Assembly: GCA_002104905.1 (NCBI GenBank)
Contig: MCFE01000086.1
Location: 114,048 to 178,047, forward strand
Reading direction: 5' to 3'
DNA length: 64,000 nt
Source: Basidiobolus meristosporus CBS 931.73
Lineage: Eukaryota > Basidiobolomycota > Basidiobolomycetes > Basidiobolales > Basidiobolaceae
Positions 59,859-64,000 of the stretch are shown here, in pieces; the stretch's first letter is position 1, and each line of letters begins with the position of its first letter. Both the position numbers and the translations under genes were made by a program. The notes under the pieces are model-generated. The model saw only the letters and a list, made by a program, of their open reading frames with translations. It ran no database searches and was not told the DNA's origin.

Positions 59859-62800
59859 CTAAATGTTCATACTGACTAGTCCTAATTTTGACCTAAGATA
59901 TTCAAACTTGTCTCTAGCTAATGGTTTGGTAAATATGTCTGCAATCATTTCATCTGTAGGACAGTAAACTAAGCTAACTAAGTTATTCTCTATAGCTTCA
60001 TGTATGAAATGATGTCTAATATCTATGTGCTTGGTTCTAGCATGAAAAGTTGGATTTCTACCTAATTGTATACATCCTTGATTATCTTGAAATAAAGTAA
60101 TAGGCGTTTTTTGACATAGGCCTAAATCTGTAAACAGCTTTCTTAACCACATTGCTTCTTTTGTAGCTTCACAGGCTGCCATATACTCTGCCTCTGTGGT
60201 GGAAAGTGCTATGGTTGGTTGCTTTCTTGAATTCCATGAAATTGCTCCTTTACAGTAAAGAAAGGTGTATCCTGTGGTGGATCTTCTGTCTTCTAAATTT
60301 TGTCCCCAATCAGCATCAGAGTATCCCACAAGATCTTGTTCTGAGTCCTTATAAGTGCATCTTAAGCAAATATCAGCAGTTCCTTTTAGGTATCTAAAAA
60401 TCCGCTTAACTGCTGCAATATGATCAGATCCATAGTTCTGATTATGTTGGCTGACAACTCTCACTGAATATGAGATATCTGGATGTGTTCCAAGCATGAT
60501 ATACATCAGACTGCTAACCATTGATTGATAAGGAAAGTCAGGGCTTTCAGATGACACCAAGCTCTCTTGATTTGGTTGTGTTTTGACCAAGTTAAGGTTT
60601 GTCTCCATTGGGGTAGCTGCCGGTTTACAGTCTTCCATTTGGTACTTCTTTGGTATATCTTGAATATACTTGGATTGGCTTAGGGTGATAGTCTGGGTAC
60701 TTCTGTTTATGGAGAACTTAATCTCTAAGTAGTAACTAAGTTCTCCTAAATCAGACATCTTGAACTCCTTAGATAGGCTGGATTTAGTTTCTTCCAATGT
60801 GTCTAGGTTATTGGCGGCTATAATAAGATCATCCACATATAGAGCTAATAGAACTGGATTTGCTCTATCTGGCTTATAGTATATACTATAGTCTGCATTA
60901 CTTCTTTTGAGACTCAAGGATTCCAAATAAGAATCTATCTTGCAATTCCAGGCTCTTGGTGATTGTTTGAGACCATATAGTGACTTTTTAAGCTTGCAGA
61001 CCAAATGGGGGTTATCTTGGTCAACAAACCCATCAGGCTGGCCCATATACACGTCCTCATCAAGTTCTCTAGTCAAAAATGCAGTTTTTACATCCATTTG
61101 ATGAATAAAAAACTTATATTTGGCTGCAATAGCCAATATTAATCTGATGGAATTAAACTTGGCTACCGGTGCAAAGGTCTCAGTATAGTCAAGTCCTTTT
61201 GTTTGAGAGTATCCTTTGGCTACAAGTCTTGCTTTGTATCTTTCAATTGTACCATCAGCCTTGTATTTTGTCTTGAAGACCCATCTGCATCCAATTGATT
61301 TTTGGTTGATTGGTAATTTGACTAAGTCCCAAGTTTGATTTTCCATCAGTGCCTTATATTCCTCAGTCATTGCAGATCTTCAAAACTTTGTGTGAGGGCT
61401 ATTTAGGGCCTATTTTACAGTCTGGGGCTCATCAATATGGACTGAATAGGCATAGGCTAAGTTTGTACCCTCATTGATATAGTAATTTGGGCTATTTCTT
61501 CTCTGATTTGATCTCCGGGCATTTGATACTGGAATGATCACTTCTGGGATATTCCTGGGCACTGATTCTGGCTGAACCATGGTTGTAGTCTCCTCTGGAG
61601 TGAAAAATTTTTCATTGTTTTGCTCTGATTCAATCCTGACAATTGGTGGACTTGAGATCAAATTTTTGTCATCATCTGATGTCATTTTTGTGAAAATTTT
61701 GAGTTTTGATCAAACAACACATCCCTGGACTTGATCAGCTTCTTTGCTTTGGTATTGTAGAGTCTGTATGCCTTACTCTCATTGCAGTAGCCCAAAAGTA
61801 TGCATTTTACACTTTTTAGCTCAAATTTTGACTGATTTCCGACCAGTTTTTTGGCATATGCTGTGCACCCAAATATTCTTAGATGTTCTGCACTTGGTCT
61901 GTATCCATACCATGCTTCAAATGGAGTAGAATCACAAAGTATTCTGTTATAACTCCTATTTTTAAGATATACAGCAGTGGCAACTGATTCCACCCAAAAA
62001 TCATAGGATAATTTTTGATCATGGATCATAGATCTTGCCATATCAATTATTGATCTGTTAGCTTGTTCTGCTACTCCATTTTGCTGTGGGGAGTATGGTA
62101 CAGTAGTCTCTTGCTTTATCCCATAAATTTTGCAGAAGTGGATGAAGAGTTTTGAGGTATATTCTCCACCATTGTCAGAGCGTATTTTCTTGATTTTTTC
62201 ACCAGTTTCTCTCTCCACCATGGCTTTAAACTCCCTGAGCTTAGACAGAGCTTCTTCCTTTCTCTCCATGAAGTAGACCAATGTGTATCTTGTTAAATCA
62301 TCAATAAAAGTGATTAAATACTTCATCCCACCTAAGGATAAATTTTGCATAGGTCCACACAGATCTGAGTGAATTAGATCTTATCTTTTATTAGTTTTGA
62401 TTAACCCAGAGCTCTTGAACGGTTGTCTGGCTTGTTTCCCATATATGCAGGCTTCACAGTGCTCCAAATTAGCTGGGGGATCAATTTTCACTCCAGAAAT
62501 TAGCTGATCTTTGATCATTTTGCGCAAATAATCAAAATTGATGTGCCCAAATCTCCTGTGCCAAAGCATTAATGTTTCTTCATTTAAGTTACTTATATTG
62601 GCTTCCAGATATGATGGAATATAAGTTGGCTTGTATAGATTCTGATCTCTGATGCCCAAAGCAATATGGGCACCATTTTGATCAGTGATCCTGCATCCAG
62701 AATTGTCAAAACTGAAACTGAGTCCTTCTGCTGTGGTCTTGCTTACAGAGAGCAGGTTCTTGGCTATTTCTGGTATATAGAGTACTTCTTTAAAGGTCAG

Positions 62801-63409
62801 TGTATGGCTTCCTTCACTGCTTCTAGGGTTTACTTGGATAGTTCCTTCTGCCACTGCATCCAGTGTTATATTGTCACCAATGAAAACCTTCTTAATTGGA
62901 ATTTCTTGATATTGGGTAAAAAGTTCTTTTTGGTGTGTAAAGTGTTGAGAAGCTCCAGAGTCAATATACCACATCTGAGAATCCTTGTTTGTGGTCATAT
63001 TTAGTGTAGATATGAATAGTCTATCTTCAGTTGTTGCAGCATTTCCATATTCAGGCTTCTTTTGCTGATAATCTCTCTTTTGAGACACCGGTCTGATGTG
63101 TGTCCTTTCCTTTTGCAGTAGTTGCAAAATAGGTTGCTGTTGCCTTTGTAAGGTCTGGGGTACCTCCTTTGTTGGTTATCATTGCTGATTAAAGCATTTT
63201 CTTCTTCCTTCTTATTGGCGCTTGATTTTCTTAATTCTTCATCCAGGAGCCTTCCATATACATAATTTAACGTCAAATCTTCAGTTCTGGACTCTGGGGC
63301 TGATACAAGGCCCTGAAACTCGTCTGTAAGGCTATTCAGGATGGTAACTATCACATCCTCATCAGTAGTTGGTATGCCCACAGATTCCATCTCATCTACC
63401 AGCAGGGTA
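59859..63409 (-). pseudogene. Decayed copia gag-pol polyprotein
   Basis: Pieces: gag C-terminus with C-x2-C-x4-H-x4-C knuckle (63409-63001); protease with WYIDSGASQH and GAG-pre-integrase H-x4-H/C-x2-C (63127-62381); integrase core with FIDDLTRY, SDNGGEY and NGVAEQANR (62350-61682); linker (61685-61410); reverse transcriptase and RNase H (61370-59859) with YVDDL and DADWGQ. A frameshift separates gag from protease near 63080. A TAA at 62381-62383 interrupts the integrase region in frame. A frameshift lies near 61685. TAG (61410) and TGA (61380) precede the reverse transcriptase; the TGA falls where a Trp is usual. The reverse transcriptase/RNase H frame of about 500 codons is itself open, so decay is recent or uneven. 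Confidence 0.9.
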
Positions 63410-63822
63410 GGGGGGGAGACAGTCACCAACAGGTGAAATCTTTATTTCAGTTGAAACAAAGAAGCCAGCACTACTGTTGTAGCTTTGATACAAGAGTGTG
63501 TAGCTGAGGGGAATTTGTAGGTAAGTTAACAAGAAGTGATGATAGTTCTTCAGTGCTCAAGACACTGTTCAGTGGGAAGGGGGGTAGCAAGAGAGGTAAG
63601 AATGACTTGTGAACAACATTAATGAGGGGAATGTGATAAGGATTGATATTCATCATAAAGGGAGTGTGCTGCTGCAGATATTGCTGCCAAAGGTCTGTCA
63701 AGTACTTCAGATGGGCCAGCTTGGGTTTTTCTGACTGCAGAATATAGTGAGCAAACTTCTTGACTTCAGGATCTCCAAGTATAGTTCTCCAGCAGGAGTC
63801 AGGTGTAGTGTGGTGTGTTCTC
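63410..63822 (-). mobile_element. Telomere-abutting element, copy 2, 5'-truncated by the telomere
   Basis: Starts with the same G-run/hairpin block as 57843-57905 and runs to the first TTAGGG. On the minus strand a frame is open from the telomere boundary to a stop at 63471, at least 115 codons, containing CWRTILGDPEVKKFAHYILQ and FPLNSVLSTEELSSLL. After the stop come AATAAAG, the hairpin and a C-run. It therefore looks like the 3' end of an expressed element pointing away from the telomere. The protein family is not recognised. Whether it is a retroelement or another mobile type is inference. Confidence 0.6.
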
Positions 63823-64000
63823 TTAGGGTTAGGGTTAGGGTTAGGGTTAGGGTTAGGGTTAGGGTTAGGGTTAGGGTTAGGGTTAGGTTAGGGTTAGGGT
63901 TAGGGTTAGGGTTAGGGTTAGGGTTAGGGTTAGGGTTAGGGTTAGGGTTAGGGTTAGGGTTAGGGTTAGGGTTAGGGTTAGGGTTAGGGTTAGGGTTAGG
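63823..64000 (+). repeat. Terminal TTAGGG telomere array
   Basis: 178 bp, about 30 units of TTAGGG to the window end, G-rich strand running 5' to 3' toward the end as expected for a right chromosome terminus. One variant unit, TTAGG, lies at 63883-63887. Confidence 0.98.

Larger units (their letters stand above)
59499..63409 (-). mobile_element. Ty1/copia LTR retrotransposon, 5'-truncated and decayed
   Basis: Minus-strand order from right to left is gag (with a CCHC knuckle), protease, GAG-pre-integrase, integrase core, reverse transcriptase, RNase H, then a 3' LTR. Integrase before reverse transcriptase is the copia order. A purine-rich tract (GAGTGGGAG) sits next to the 3' LTR as a polypurine primer. 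The 5' LTR and the first part of gag are missing: at 63409/63410 the sequence switches to the G-run end of another element. The coding region carries stops and frameshifts. The element lies in an older LTR of its own family. Confidence 0.93.

Overview
The window is the right-hand end of a linear eukaryotic chromosome, almost certainly from a filamentous fungus. It ends in about 30 copies of TTAGGG (63823-64000). Its genes have many short GT-AG introns (about 50-95 bp). It carries fungal hallmark families: a velvet regulator, a Dug3-type amidotransferase, an Ssk2/Win1-type MAP3K, a Pcl-type cyclin, dipeptidyl-peptidase V and Iml1. The species cannot be fixed from sequence alone. The intron-rich genes next to long intergenic tracts suggest an early-diverging (non-Dikarya) fungus, but this is inference.

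Layout. 1-14 kb is gene-dense: a Pcl-like cyclin (+), the PP2A leucine carboxyl methyltransferase Ppm1 (+, 8 exons), an unknown acidic nuclear-type protein (-, 5 exons), Dug3 (-, 11 exons) and a large MAP3K (-). The first two exons of the MAP3K encode a BRCT domain. 14-36 kb is looser: a doubtful small gene, a membrane-anchored bZIP factor of ATF6/CREB3 layout, an ankyrin-plus-DIL protein, a glyoxylate/hydroxypyruvate reductase-type dehydrogenase, a compact velvet protein and a two-finger C2H2 protein, with 1.5-4 kb gaps between several of them. 36-46 kb holds a tandem pair of secreted dipeptidyl-peptidase V genes and a GPI-type cupredoxin. 46-58 kb holds Iml1, histone H3, a single-C2 protein, a 7TM receptor-like protein and a galactokinase.

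The galactokinase at 57.7 kb is the last unique gene. From 57835 the DNA is subtelomeric. It starts with an interstitial telomere-like seam (57835-57851) joined to the conserved end of one element. Next come a small ORF split by a solo LTR with a perfect 5-bp target duplication, three LTR copies nested in one another, and a decayed Ty1/copia element. A second copy of the G-run/hairpin element end cuts off the copia gag, and that second element runs straight into the telomere with its reading frame pointing inward.

How the genes work together. No operon-like or metabolic cluster is visible. Several genes belong to nutrient and stress signalling (Iml1 in the GATOR1/SEACIT complex acting on TORC1, Ppm1 on PP2A, the MAP3K in the HOG/stress cascade, the membrane bZIP in ER stress, Dug3 in glutathione recycling), but their co-location may be chance. 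The two most novel observations are the BRCT-MAP3K fusion and the putative telomere-targeted element family with a C-rich 3' tail.
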